The notes: generated by a model from the letters alone, not told the origin. Positions 25,042 to 33,433 are shown, numbered from the stretch's first letter. The stretch: 64,000 nucleotides of DNA from Phycisphaerae bacterium (GCA_028285035.1 JANQQF010000133.1:1-64000), one strand, 5' to 3'. Numbers and translations: made by a program.

Positions 25042-25794
25042 TTACCGCTGTAACTGGATCGTGATTTGATTTGTGGTTTTGAGCAATTGTCGAATAATCT
25101 CGGTTCGTTCAGAGGGAGGTGGGAAACGAAAGGTTGGTGCCCCGATCCCTACAGCGGCAATCACCTGTCCGGTGTTGTTCCGGATTGGGCTGGCTAACGC
25201 GACCAAGCCCTCTTCATATTCATCTTGGGTGGAGGCGTATCCAGTTTGCCGGATCTCAGTTAATTGGTGACGGAGTTGTTCGGGGTCAGTGATGCTATTG
25301 TCGGTGATTTGTGTTAGGGATTGAGACAGATAAGTAGCGAGCCGAGGCTCGGGCATATTGGCTAAATAGATTTTTCCGTCGGCGGAGGTATGGAGCGGAA
25401 AATATTGTCCGGTCCAATCTTGCAGTTGGAGATTGTACTCGCACGGGATTTGGTCGATACAGTAGACCTGATCGTCTTTAAGAATGGTGAGGGTCACGGC
25501 TTCGCTCGTTGCTTGAGCTAGTGTTTCAAGATAAGGGCGAGCAGTGTTGATCAAATATTGCGAGAGATCGGCTTGGGTGGCGAGATCGAAGATGCCGGAC
25601 CCGATGCGAAAGCCGCTTGAGGCCGAGACCCGCTCGACAAAGTTGACCTGCTCTAGGGCTAGCAAAAAGCGGGAGACGGTGCTCACAGGCAAATCAATCT
25701 GCTCAGCAATCTCCGTGACCCCCGCCCCGTCTTGATGGGCGGCAACCGTATTCAAAATATCAGAAATTCGTTCGACAGATTGGACGTTTGACAT
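25042..25794 (-). CDS. IclR-family transcriptional regulator
   Basis: 250 residues. The N-terminal winged helix-turn-helix (about 3-65; GVTEIAEQIDLPVSTVSRFL) is followed by the IclR effector domain (PYLETLAQATSEAVTLTILK ... PLHTSADGKIYLA ... GLVALASPIRNNTGQVIAAV). An open frame extends to GTG 25836, but a TTGACA-17-TTTAAT promoter at 25865-25837 would start transcription near 25830, downstream of that GTG. The ATG at 25794, which gives the family-like start MSNVQSVERI, is therefore preferred. It heads the leftward betaine cluster and probably controls it in response to a pathway compound, the usual IclR arrangement (inference). Confidence 0.85.
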   Translation of the reverse strand: MSNVQSVERISDILNTVAAHQDGAGVTEIAEQIDLPVSTVSRFLLALEQVNFVERVSASSGFRIGSGIFDLATQADLSQYLINTARPYLETLAQATSEAVTLTILKDDQVYCIDQIPCEYNLQLQDWTGQYFPLHTSADGKIYLANMPEPRLATYLSQSLTQITDNSITDPEQLRHQLTEIRQTGYASTQDEYEEGLVALASPIRNNTGQVIAAVGIGAPTFRFPPPSERTEIIRQLLKTTNQITIQLQR

Positions 25795-25836
25795 TTTTGA
25801 TAGCTGGGAAATTCTCAATAGTTGGGATTGGGACAC

Positions 25837-25865
25837 ATTAAAGCATAGTTTGGTGGGGTTGTCAA
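25837..25865 (-). promoter_or_regulatory. Promoter of the IclR gene
   Basis: TTGACA (25865-25860), a 17-bp spacer and TTTAAT (25842-25837) on the minus strand. The expected transcription start near 25830 rules out the upstream GTG as start codon of the IclR gene. Confidence 0.6.
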
Positions 25866-25943
25866 TGGGGGAGATTGGAGAGCTGGACGGGGGACTTTTT
25901 CATTTGCGATAATACAACGACAAGAAATTGGCGATTCTGCGAA

Positions 25944-26816
25944 TTAGGCAATGATTTTGGCAAAAGCTTGCTGGAAGTCGGCGGGGATTTTTATGGGCCG
26001 ACCTGTCTCCAGATTGACCCAGACCCAATGGGTTCGGGCCAGGGCTAAAGGCTCACCATCAGCCTTTCGAGTCAGCCGATAGTGTCGCCAGGCCGTGGAG
26101 CGACGGAGATCTGACAGCCAGGTTGTGACCTCGATATCGTCATACAATTTTGCCGGGGTGAGGTAGGTGATGTGATGGCGACGCGCGACCATCGCGAAGC
26201 CTACCTCTAGACAATATTCGATGGGCCAGCCAAATGCAGCTAAGTTCGAGACACCTGCATCTTCGGTGAGCGAGATGTAGGCCGCATTGTTCAAATGTTG
26301 TTGGGGATCAACATCACGCCAAGCCACCTGCCGCTGAATGGTGAAGACAACGTCCGGGGGAAGTAGAGGTTCTGGAAAAGGGTCTGACTTGGGGCCGGCG
26401 GCTGGAATACCCTCTGGAAAAAAGGCAGCTTTCATCGTCTCAGGGATGGGACTGGGGCGACCTGTTTGGCTATTGAGATAGACCCAATCGCTGTGGCCTT
26501 GAGCGCAGAGCGTTTTGGTGCGTTGGTTGGTTAATTCATAACATCGTCGTGATTGAACCCGGCGAAAGTGCTCGACCCAGGTCTTCACTTCAACAGTGTC
26601 GCCATATTGCAATGGGGTCAGATATTCGATTTCAGTTTCACGGACGATCCAGTGATACCCGGTCTTGGCGTAGTGATCAAGGTTGTATCCCACCACAGCG
26701 GATGCCTCAAACGCCGCCTCCTGCATATAGCGTGCATAGTTGGCATGGTTAACGTGCCCATACATATCGCATTCGTAATGACGTACTCTAAATTGAGTTG
26801 TGTAAATGGCTGGCAT
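25944..26816 (-). CDS. Acyl-CoA thioesterase with two hotdog domains
   Basis: 290 residues made of two 4HBT-type hotdog domains. The first (1 to about 135) has VRHYECDMYGHVNHANYARY and VRETEIEYLTPLQYGDTVEV; the second (about 150-290) has RDVDPQQHLNNAAYISL and ARRHHITYLTPAKLYDDIEV. Both have the typical D-x2-G/Q-H-x-N active-site pattern, with the Asp and Asn present. The fused double-domain form resembles FatA-like acyl-ACP/acyl-CoA thioesterases. It probably releases fatty or aromatic acids from CoA or ACP. It stands alone, transcribed away from the MerR-VWA-macro operon. Confidence 0.8.
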   Translation of the reverse strand: MPAIYTTQFRVRHYECDMYGHVNHANYARYMQEAAFEASAVVGYNLDHYAKTGYHWIVRETEIEYLTPLQYGDTVEVKTWVEHFRRVQSRRCYELTNQRTKTLCAQGHSDWVYLNSQTGRPSPIPETMKAAFFPEGIPAAGPKSDPFPEPLLPPDVVFTIQRQVAWRDVDPQQHLNNAAYISLTEDAGVSNLAAFGWPIEYCLEVGFAMVARRHHITYLTPAKLYDDIEVTTWLSDLRRSTAWRHYRLTRKADGEPLALARTHWVWVNLETGRPIKIPADFQQAFAKIIA

Positions 26817-26973
26817 AAAGATGGCATCTCTTTTCTGAAAATAGGCGTTATCTGCTGCATTTTGCTCGGTTCGCAGGTCAACAACCTGTCATATATTTTT
26901 ACATAATACGGGGGAGTAAGATTGTGGGCAAATGATTGGAAATATTAAAATTTGATAATTGCACATAAAACTG

Positions 26974-27005
26974 TCATTGACAACTTGAATTGTCAATGAT
27001 ATAAT
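26974..27005 (+). promoter_or_regulatory. Consensus promoter with dyad operator in the spacer
   Basis: TTGACA (26977-26982), a 17-bp spacer and TATAAT (27000-27005) form a perfect sigma-70-type promoter. The inverted repeat TCATTGACAA (26974-26983) and TTGTCAATGA (26990-26999), separated by CTTGAA, occupies exactly the -35 to -10 interval. This placement is characteristic of MerR-family operators, although MerR promoters usually have 19-20 bp spacers. The expected transcription start is about 27012, so the mRNA of the ATG at 27013 would be almost leaderless. Confidence 0.8.
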
Positions 27006-27012
27006 CCCGCCT

Positions 27013-27639
27013 ATGATAACTTTAGAGCAACTTGCTGAAGACGAGGCGAACTGGCCTTTGAGTGAATTTGTTGATCTGGCGAATGACTTGCTTCCCCAAT
27101 ATTTGCCTGTGGAAAAGGGGAATACAAAAGTACGGGAACATGTGACCGCTCGCTTGGTCCGGCATTACACCACATTGGGAATGTTGGATGAGCCTTTGAA
27201 AACGGGGCGGGAGTCCCGCTACGTCTATCGTCACTTGTTGCAACTGCTGGTGGTCCGACGCCTGTTGGCAGAGGGGTATGGCGCTAGTGCGATTGATGAC
27301 CTCGCTAAAACGAGTGATAACGACCGTTTGAAAGCCCTGTTATTAGGCGGTGCCCAATTGCAGGTATCCGTTGCTAATCCAGCCTTGGCCTTTTTGAACG
27401 AAATTCAGCAGCGGCCTTCGGTGCCAAAGCCAAAGCCGCGAGCCATCAAAACTCAAATTACGCGACCTCAACCGAAGGCCCCAAAATCGCCTACTCAATG
27501 GACACGGGTGGAAATTTTACCAGGCTTGGAGCTACATGTTCGTGATGATTTTCAATATCCAGCCAGCCATCAGGAACAACAAACTTTGTTAACCAGACTA
27601 ATTAAAATGTTAGAGTCGTTTAGCCGTAAAAGGAGATGA
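27013..27639 (+). CDS. MerR-like helix-turn-helix protein
   Basis: 208 residues. Residues about 40-100 resemble a MerR-type winged helix: KVREHVTARLVRHYTTLGML then a SRYVYRHLLQLLVVRRLLAE segment, the usual YxxxHLxQLxxIRRL pattern. The second half is a Pro/Lys-rich linker (RPSVPKPKPRAIKT) and a short C-terminal beta and helix region (VEILPGLELHVRDDF) with no known effector-binding domain. The ATG at 27013 is only eight bases after the -10 box, so translation is probably leaderless. The dyad between the promoter boxes suggests it regulates its own operon. Its stop overlaps ATG 27636 at the start of the VWA gene, indicating tight co-expression. Confidence 0.7.
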   Translation: MITLEQLAEDEANWPLSEFVDLANDLLPQYLPVEKGNTKVREHVTARLVRHYTTLGMLDEPLKTGRESRYVYRHLLQLLVVRRLLAEGYGASAIDDLAKTSDNDRLKALLLGGAQLQVSVANPALAFLNEIQQRPSVPKPKPRAIKTQITRPQPKAPKSPTQWTRVEILPGLELHVRDDFQYPASHQEQQTLLTRLIKMLESFSRKRR

Positions 27640-27644
27640 TCACA

Positions 27645-29408
27645 ATGAAACAACCTGAAATCCAATTGATACCCTTACGCGAAGTTGTCAGTCGCGATAG
27701 TAGTACCACCCTTGATGTCATTATTAGAATTATACCGCCTGAACGAAATGAGGTTGGTGAGCGATTGGGCCTGAATTTGGGCTTGGTGATTGATCGGTCC
27801 GGTTCAATGTCGGGGGAAAAAATTCATCAGGCGAGACAAGCCGCCGCTTATGCCGTAGAGCATCTGCGTCCTAGTGACCGGGTGAGTGTAACCATTTATG
27901 ACAACAAAATTGATACGATTGTGCCCAGTACCTTGGCGGTTAATAAGCATTACATTATTCAAATGATCAATGGCATCCGACCCGGCGGGAGCACCGCTTT
28001 GCACGGCGGATGGGTGCAGGGTGGCATCCAGGTGAGCGAGTTCTTTGACGCCGAACAACTGAATCGGGTGATTTTGCTGTCGGATGGCTTGGCCAACGTG
28101 GGCGAGACCAACCCCGATGTGATTGCTACAGATGTGCATGGGCTGTTTCAACACGGCGTAAGCACCACAACGATGGGCATTGGCCGCGATTATAACGAGG
28201 ATTTGATGGAGGCAATGGCCCGGAGCGGTAATGGTAACTACTACTACATCGAGTCAGTCAAGCAACTGTCAAATATTTTTGATATTGAATTGCAGGGGCT
28301 ACTGGCCACAATGGGCAATCACGTCACCCTGAAGATTACGACAGACAATGGCACTGTGTTGGGTGAGGTTTTGAACGATTTGGAAATCAATAACGACGGC
28401 ACTTATCGGTTGCGGGATCTGATGTATGATCAACCCATCGATGTGGTGGTTCGGCTCAAGGTGCCTAAAATGGCAGAAACAGGCCGCTTGTGCCAAATTG
28501 AGGTGGCCTGGGATGAACCTAAATCACAAGGTCGTGGAAGCTGTCAGGCAGAACTCATCCTTCCAGTTGTATCTGATACTGAATTAGAAAACTATGCTTT
28601 AAGTGATGAAGTGCGCCAACAAGTGGCCCTACTGATGGCTGCTAAAGCGAAAGAAGAGGCAACGACGTTGGTTGATCAAGGGGATTATGAAACGGCGACC
28701 CAACTGTTGCAGGACGTACACGATACCGTCTTGGGATATTCTGATCTGCCAATGATGGTGAGCGAGGCCAAAGCTTTGGATGATTTGAAACAACGATTGG
28801 CTCAAAAGGATTATGTGTTTTATCGAAAGATGGCGAAGGCCCAAACCTACACCCGGCACCAAGGTCACGATATCTATGACCTCTTCTATCGCTATGATCG
28901 TGGGCCGCAATTGGGTGATATTACGCGGCAATCGGTCGATGCTATCGTCAACTCCGTTGGGGTGAATTTTCAGTTACATGGCTCGGTATCCGCCGCCATT
29001 ATCAAGGTAGCCGGACATGAGCTACTGGAAGAGTGTAAATTGATCGGCCAATGCGGATTTGGGGAAGCACGTATCACGGGTGGCTATAACTTGCCCGCCA
29101 ACTGGGTGATTCACACATGCATTCCGGGCTGGGTACACGATCCCACTCAAGCTGAGCAGATGCTGGCTCAGGCTTATAGCAGTTGTTTGGAATTAGCCGT
29201 GGCTCAAAAACTCAATTCGATTGCTTTTCCCGCTCTTGGCACGGGATTACTCAACTACCCCGCGCCCCGTGCTGCTGAGATCGCCTTTAAAGTCACCAGC
29301 CAGTTTCTGCGAAAAAACTACCAAATTGGCACGATAAAGTTTATTTGTTTTGATCAGAAGACCTTAGACGCCTATGAGAAAGCGTTTCATCAGGTGGTGG
29401 GGATGTAA
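27645..29408 (+). CDS. VWA domain-macro domain fusion protein
   Basis: 587 residues. Residues about 43-220 form a von Willebrand factor A domain with an intact MIDAS: D50-x-S52-x-S54 (DRSGSMSG), T117 (GGST) and D147 (LLSDG). A beta-sandwich (about 225-310) and a helical link (315-410) follow. Residues about 423-585 form a macro domain: GDITRQSVDAIVNSVG, then GFGEARITGG and FPALGTGLLNYP. Macro domains bind or cleave ADP-ribose adducts; VWA domains hold protein partners through a metal ion. The fusion points to an ADP-ribose-linked protein assembly (inference). There is no signal peptide. ATG 27645 has AGGAG eight bases upstream; ATG 27636 is too close to it. Confidence 0.82.
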   Translation: MKQPEIQLIPLREVVSRDSSTTLDVIIRIIPPERNEVGERLGLNLGLVIDRSGSMSGEKIHQARQAAAYAVEHLRPSDRVSVTIYDNKIDTIVPSTLAVNKHYIIQMINGIRPGGSTALHGGWVQGGIQVSEFFDAEQLNRVILLSDGLANVGETNPDVIATDVHGLFQHGVSTTTMGIGRDYNEDLMEAMARSGNGNYYYIESVKQLSNIFDIELQGLLATMGNHVTLKITTDNGTVLGEVLNDLEINNDGTYRLRDLMYDQPIDVVVRLKVPKMAETGRLCQIEVAWDEPKSQGRGSCQAELILPVVSDTELENYALSDEVRQQVALLMAAKAKEEATTLVDQGDYETATQLLQDVHDTVLGYSDLPMMVSEAKALDDLKQRLAQKDYVFYRKMAKAQTYTRHQGHDIYDLFYRYDRGPQLGDITRQSVDAIVNSVGVNFQLHGSVSAAIIKVAGHELLEECKLIGQCGFGEARITGGYNLPANWVIHTCIPGWVHDPTQAEQMLAQAYSSCLELAVAQKLNSIAFPALGTGLLNYPAPRAAEIAFKVTSQFLRKNYQIGTIKFICFDQKTLDAYEKAFHQVVGM

Positions 29409-29490
29409 GGTTTATCGGGGCACATAGAGTCACTAAACTTTTCATTTTGATTTGATGAGTAAACACCACACTCGAAAGGAGAACGACCAA

Positions 29491-30117
29491 ATGACCAACT
29501 TCAAACTCATACTCGTTGACCCTAAATCTGATTTGGTGAAGGAATGGAAACAGAGTTTTAATAAACTTCCCAACGTCGAGATTGTTAGTGGGTACTTTGA
29601 AGACTTGCCAGAATTTGATTGTATGGTGAGTGCTGCGAATTCATTCGGTTTGATGGATGGGGGCGTAGATTTAGCCATAAGCCGCTTTTTCGGCTGGGAT
29701 TTGATGGCTGACGTGCAGCGCAAAATCATTGCCGAATACTTGGGTGAACAACCAGTTGGGACTTCGATGATCGTTGAAACGAACCACGACAAACACCCTT
29801 ACATCGCGCATACACCCACGATGCGAGTGCCGCTCCCAATCTCTCGAACGGACAATGTCTACTTGGCGATGTGGGCGATGTTGCGGGAAATATGGCGTCA
29901 TAACCAGATATCCGAGCGACCGATCAACATTGTCGCCTGCCCTGGCTTGGGGACGCTCACGGGGCGAGTGCCTGCTAAGGAGGCTGCGCGGCAGATGAGC
30001 CTTGCCTATCGCAATTTTTACAATCGACCACAAGCGATCAATTGGCAATATACGAGTGACAGACAAAATGAGATATTGTATGGTGGAGATTTAGGATTGA
30101 ACTTGCCTTCAGGGTAG
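29491..30117 (+). CDS. Stand-alone macro-domain protein
   Basis: 208 residues forming one macro-like domain. After a strand FKLILVDPKSDLVKEW comes VEIVSGYFEDLPEFDCMVSA and ANSFGLMDGGVDLAI, the macro-type first loop (NS...GGVD), and later IVACPGLGTLTGRVPAKEAA, the phosphate-binding loop. It resembles macro proteins carried by phages and by toxin-antitoxin loci rather than the macro domain of the upstream fusion. Probable activity is ADP-ribose binding or removal. GAAAGGAG precedes the ATG at 29491; the upstream TTG/ATG pair at 29452 lacks one. It is the third gene of the operon, 82 bp after the VWA gene, and a terminator hairpin follows. Confidence 0.75.
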   Translation: MTNFKLILVDPKSDLVKEWKQSFNKLPNVEIVSGYFEDLPEFDCMVSAANSFGLMDGGVDLAISRFFGWDLMADVQRKIIAEYLGEQPVGTSMIVETNHDKHPYIAHTPTMRVPLPISRTDNVYLAMWAMLREIWRHNQISERPINIVACPGLGTLTGRVPAKEAARQMSLAYRNFYNRPQAINWQYTSDRQNEILYGGDLGLNLPSG

Positions 30118-30168
30118 AAGGCTGTCGTTGCGTTGAGCGAAGCGGAAACATTGATATGGTATATCTTA

Positions 30169-30197
30169 AAAATGCACTCGACCGACGAGTGCATTTT
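30169..30197. terminator. Bidirectional intrinsic terminator
   Basis: AAAATGCACTCG and CGAGTGCATTTT form a perfect 12-bp stem with loop ACCGA, A-rich on one side and T-rich on the other. It lies between the convergent macro gene and DHA2 exporter gene and can end both transcripts. Confidence 0.75.
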
Positions 30198-30225
30198 GTA
30201 TTTAGAGTGGCTGAATAGTTTCCTG

Positions 30226-31773
30226 TTATGCGGGTGTTTTACTTGTCCTGATCGAAAACCACGTAATCCCAATCCCCAAAATCATCAATCCCACACACAG
30301 ATACATCACCTGCTGGAAGCTTTCGATGAAGGCGAATTGGATGGCCTGATTGATCGTTTGAGTCAATCTTGCATCAAGACCATCCGGCGCAGTGGTCGTG
30401 CCCAGATTGCGGGCTTCGGCGAGCAAGGCTTGTTGGGTTTCTGGCTCAAGTGGGAGGACAGCGATTTGTTCAGCCAAACTGCCTCGAAAGACGATGACCA
30501 TTAGCATTCCAAATAGGGCAATGGCCAACATATTGCCGATCCGAGTAGCGGCATAGCTGGAGGCGGAGGCGATGCCAGAGTAGTGATCGGGTAGGGAGGC
30601 TAAGACCACAATCGTCATTGGCACGACAATGATGCCCAGCCCGAAGCCAAGCATGATCGTGGCTGGAAAAAATGACGTCCAGTAGTTGGCCTCAATGCCC
30701 AATCGGGCGTACATCACAAAGCTGATGGTGCTAATCACTAGACCGATGAGCAGTAAGGGACGTGCCCCATATCGGTCGGTCAGGACACCCATTGGGGTGG
30801 AGAGGGCAAAGACCATCAATGTAATCGGCACAACGGCCAGACCGGACTCCAAGGCGGAGTATCCCTGGATTTGTTGCAGATTTAGGGCAAAAAAGATCAA
30901 GAAGCCGCCAAAGGCCATAAAATAGATGATGGTTAAGAGGCTGATCCCGCTAAATGATGTGATTTTGAAGAGATGTAGGGGCAATACTGGATTAGGACTG
31001 CGTTTCTCAACAAAAATGAAGGCGATGAAGCCAAACAGGCTGGCGATGAGCACGCTGATGATGATCGGGTGCTGCCAGCCCCAATGCGGCCCTTCGATCA
31101 GCCCGAACAGGAGGCCACCCAAGCCGACGATGAGGGTGATAACCCCTGGCCAATCCAAGGGATCGGTTGTGTTTCCATTTCGGCTTTCAGGGATGTAGCG
31201 TAAGGCCAAAATACAGGTGATGATCCCTACGGGCACATTGATGAGGAAGACACCGCGCCACGAAACCTGATCCACCAGCCAACCGCCAAGTAGCGGCCCC
31301 GTGGCAATCATCGCCGTGGTTAGCATTCCCCACAGCCCAATCATTTTTCCGCGACGTTCCGGGGGAACTGTGGTGTTGATGAGAGCCAGTCCGGCTGGAG
31401 TCAGGAGCGCCCCACCAATCCCCTGAATGGCGCGGGCGACCAGCAAAATTTCAAAGGTCGGGGCCATCCCCGCGAGAAGTGACCCTGTTGTAAAAATTGA
31501 AGCACCAATGACAACAATTTTGACCCGACCATAACGATCACCCAAGACGCCACCAATTAACAAGAGAGTGGCTAAAATCAGAATAAAGATGTCGATCAGC
31601 CACTGTATCCCGCCAATGTCTGTGGCAAAGACCACCTGAATGGTCGGCAGGGCGACATTCACTGCCGTTGTATCAATCGTCACCATACTGCCACCCATTC
31701 CGGCGACGAGCACGACAATAAACTCGAGAAATCGGGAAGATCGTGTTGGTTTGGATAATGTTAATGTTGTCAT
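30226..31773 (-). CDS. DHA2-family (EmrB/QacA-like) MFS drug exporter, 14 TM
   Basis: 515 residues with about fourteen membrane segments. Helix 1 carries the DHA2 signature IDTTAVNVALPTIQ and the loop GDRYGRVKIVVIG matches MFS motif A; GPLLGGWLVDQVSWRG matches motif C of antiporters. DHA2 proteins use the proton gradient to export drugs, dyes or metabolites. It is 108 bp downstream of, and co-directional with, the MocR gene and may be under its control. CTCCTTAT before the start gives a ribosome site on the minus strand (AAGGAG). Confidence 0.85.
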   Translation of the reverse strand: MTTLTLSKPTRSSRFLEFIVVLVAGMGGSMVTIDTTAVNVALPTIQVVFATDIGGIQWLIDIFILILATLLLIGGVLGDRYGRVKIVVIGASIFTTGSLLAGMAPTFEILLVARAIQGIGGALLTPAGLALINTTVPPERRGKMIGLWGMLTTAMIATGPLLGGWLVDQVSWRGVFLINVPVGIITCILALRYIPESRNGNTTDPLDWPGVITLIVGLGGLLFGLIEGPHWGWQHPIIISVLIASLFGFIAFIFVEKRSPNPVLPLHLFKITSFSGISLLTIIYFMAFGGFLIFFALNLQQIQGYSALESGLAVVPITLMVFALSTPMGVLTDRYGARPLLLIGLVISTISFVMYARLGIEANYWTSFFPATIMLGFGLGIIVVPMTIVVLASLPDHYSGIASASSYAATRIGNMLAIALFGMLMVIVFRGSLAEQIAVLPLEPETQQALLAEARNLGTTTAPDGLDARLTQTINQAIQFAFIESFQQVMYLCVGLMILGIGITWFSIRTSKTPA

Positions 31774-31807
31774 AAAAAACTCCTTATACAGTTTATAGTG
31801 TTTGTGA

Positions 31808-31880
31808 GTTCGTAGGGTTTATAGAGGGCGTTGCCAAAGAAACTCTATAAACTCCAGAAACTCTATGAACCCTACAAACG
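31808..31880. repeat. Imperfect inverted repeat of the GTAGGGTT(T/C)ATAGAG type
   Basis: GTTCGTAGGGTTTATAGAG (31808-31826) faces CTCTATGAACCCTACAAACG (31861-31880), with a further CTCTATAAACTCC copy inside. The same words recur at 52621-52737. It is probably a dispersed non-coding element; it separates the DHA2 gene from the MocR gene and could act as a transcript end. Confidence 0.5.
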
Positions 31881-31881
31881 C

Positions 31882-33318
31882 TTACTTATGAAAAGCCCTG
31901 ACCGCTTGACCTAGCCGCCAGATACCCTGCTGAATTGTATCCTCGCTATGATAAGTAAAGTTGAGGCGAAAGGTGTCGTGTCCAGCTTGGCTGCCGTGGA
32001 AGACCTCGCCTGTGACGAAGAAAAGCTGATGCTGCTTGGCTTCTGCGAGTAAATCCTTGGCTCGAAAGTGATCGTCTAGCCAGCACCAGATAAAGAAGCC
32101 ACCTTTGGGTTCATGCCAATTGAGCCCTCGGGGAATCTCTTCCTGTAAGGCCTTGATCATTGCGTCGTATCGAATCGCATAAATCGAGCGGACCTGGGCC
32201 AGATGCTGCTCATACCAACCCCTTTCGATAAACTCGATCATCACCCACTGGAAGAAGGTGTTGCTAAACAGATCGGAGAATTGTTTGATTGTTTCTAGGC
32301 GCTGCACCACGGGCCGAGGCGCGATCATCCAGCCCAAACTTACCCCGGAGAACAGAGTGTTGGTAAAGGTAGAGAGATAGATGACGTGCCCGGTGCGATC
32401 CAGTGATTTTAGCGAAGGTGGGGCGGGTTGATCGTAGTAAAACTCGCGATACGAGTCATCCTCAACAATAGGAACATCATATTTTTGGGCTAAAGCCAGC
32501 AAGTGTTGACGCCGTTCCATACTCATCACTGCCCCAGATGGATTTTGAAATGTAGGCATTGTATAAATCAGGCGCGGCGTGTGTCGTCGTAAGGCGTGCT
32601 CTAGAATATCGGTACGTAGCCCTGCCCCATCCAGCGGAATTTCGATGAACTTGACCCCGGCCTCTCGGAAAATACCCAATGCGCCAACATATGTAGGGCT
32701 AGCGACCACCACCGTGTCCCCCGGCGATAGAAAGGCCCGGGCGATTAAATCGAGTCCTTGTTGTGAGCCAGTGAGCACCAAGATGTGATCCAGGGATGCA
32801 CTAATCCCCTGTTCCCTCACGTAATCGATTAGCGTCTGCTCGAATGGCTCAACCCGATTGAATTCAAAGGCCGTGGCTCCTTGTTTTTGGAGAACAAGAT
32901 CAGTAGCGTGAGCAAAATGTTTAACCGGATGTAACGCTGGATCAGGCATCCCATAGGCGAACGAGATAAAATGTTTTTGGTCTGGCATAACAAAAACATC
33001 TCGCAAGGGGTCCTGACTTTGCCGCCCCACGCTGGCAAAGTAGTCAAGCCAAGGAAAGGGGTGATCTGCATCCTCTTCCAGAATGGGTCGAACCACCGTG
33101 CCTCGCCCAACCTGTCCCTCAACCAGCCCATTCGCATACAATTCTTGATAGGCTTTGGAGACCGTGGTTCGATTGACCCCAAAAATCGTGGCCAAATCTC
33201 TTTCGGAGGGTAATCGCGTGCCCGCTGAGAGATCGCCATTTAAAATGAGATCTCGGATTTGTTGATGAATTTGCAAATAGATCGGCTGTTTCTGCGTCCG
33301 ATCAAGCGGTTTGAACAT
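31882..33318 (-). CDS. MocR/GabR-type regulator (GntR HTH plus aminotransferase fold), Schiff-base Lys replaced
   Basis: 478 residues. Residues 1-78 form a GntR winged helix (RLPSERDLATIFGVNRTTVS); 110-475 form a fold-type I aminotransferase domain. Most PLP contacts are present: GSQQGLD near 184, NPSG at 259, D287 and Y290 (EDDSY), and the C-terminal FRLNFTY Arg. The segment that should read SFSK-TL is STFTNTL: N320 (codon AAC at 32361-32359) stands where the PLP lysine belongs. The protein may bind PLP-amino acid adducts without an internal aldimine, or sense another ligand. A direct-repeat operator lies just upstream (33378-33412). Probable targets are its own gene and the DHA2 exporter downstream. 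Confidence 0.85.
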   Translation of the reverse strand: MFKPLDRTQKQPIYLQIHQQIRDLILNGDLSAGTRLPSERDLATIFGVNRTTVSKAYQELYANGLVEGQVGRGTVVRPILEEDADHPFPWLDYFASVGRQSQDPLRDVFVMPDQKHFISFAYGMPDPALHPVKHFAHATDLVLQKQGATAFEFNRVEPFEQTLIDYVREQGISASLDHILVLTGSQQGLDLIARAFLSPGDTVVVASPTYVGALGIFREAGVKFIEIPLDGAGLRTDILEHALRRHTPRLIYTMPTFQNPSGAVMSMERRQHLLALAQKYDVPIVEDDSYREFYYDQPAPPSLKSLDRTGHVIYLSTFTNTLFSGVSLGWMIAPRPVVQRLETIKQFSDLFSNTFFQWVMIEFIERGWYEQHLAQVRSIYAIRYDAMIKALQEEIPRGLNWHEPKGGFFIWCWLDDHFRAKDLLAEAKQHQLFFVTGEVFHGSQAGHDTFRLNFTYHSEDTIQQGIWRLGQAVRAFHK

Positions 33319-33347
33319 TGGTTGACCCTGTGGGAAATATTAACACC

Positions 33348-33412
33348 ATTATAAGTGTGAAAAGGTTGGTGTATCAACAGCCAATTGGCGGATCACCCCA
33401 CCAGCCAATTGG
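33348..33412 (-). promoter_or_regulatory. MocR promoter with two 11-bp direct repeats
   Basis: On the minus strand TTGATA (33377-33372), 18 bp and TATAAT (33353-33348) form the promoter. Two identical copies of CAGCCAATTGG (written on + strand, 33378-33388 and 33402-33412) start 24 bp apart and abut the -35 box. Paired direct repeats about two helical turns apart are the known operator form of MocR-type regulators, so autoregulation is likely. Confidence 0.7.
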
Positions 33413-33433
33413 GTACAACTTCAATTTGATAAC

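Noticed and set aside
25795..25836. Upstream GTG start for the IclR gene
   Set aside because: It lies upstream of the expected transcription start of the TTGACA/TTTAAT promoter.
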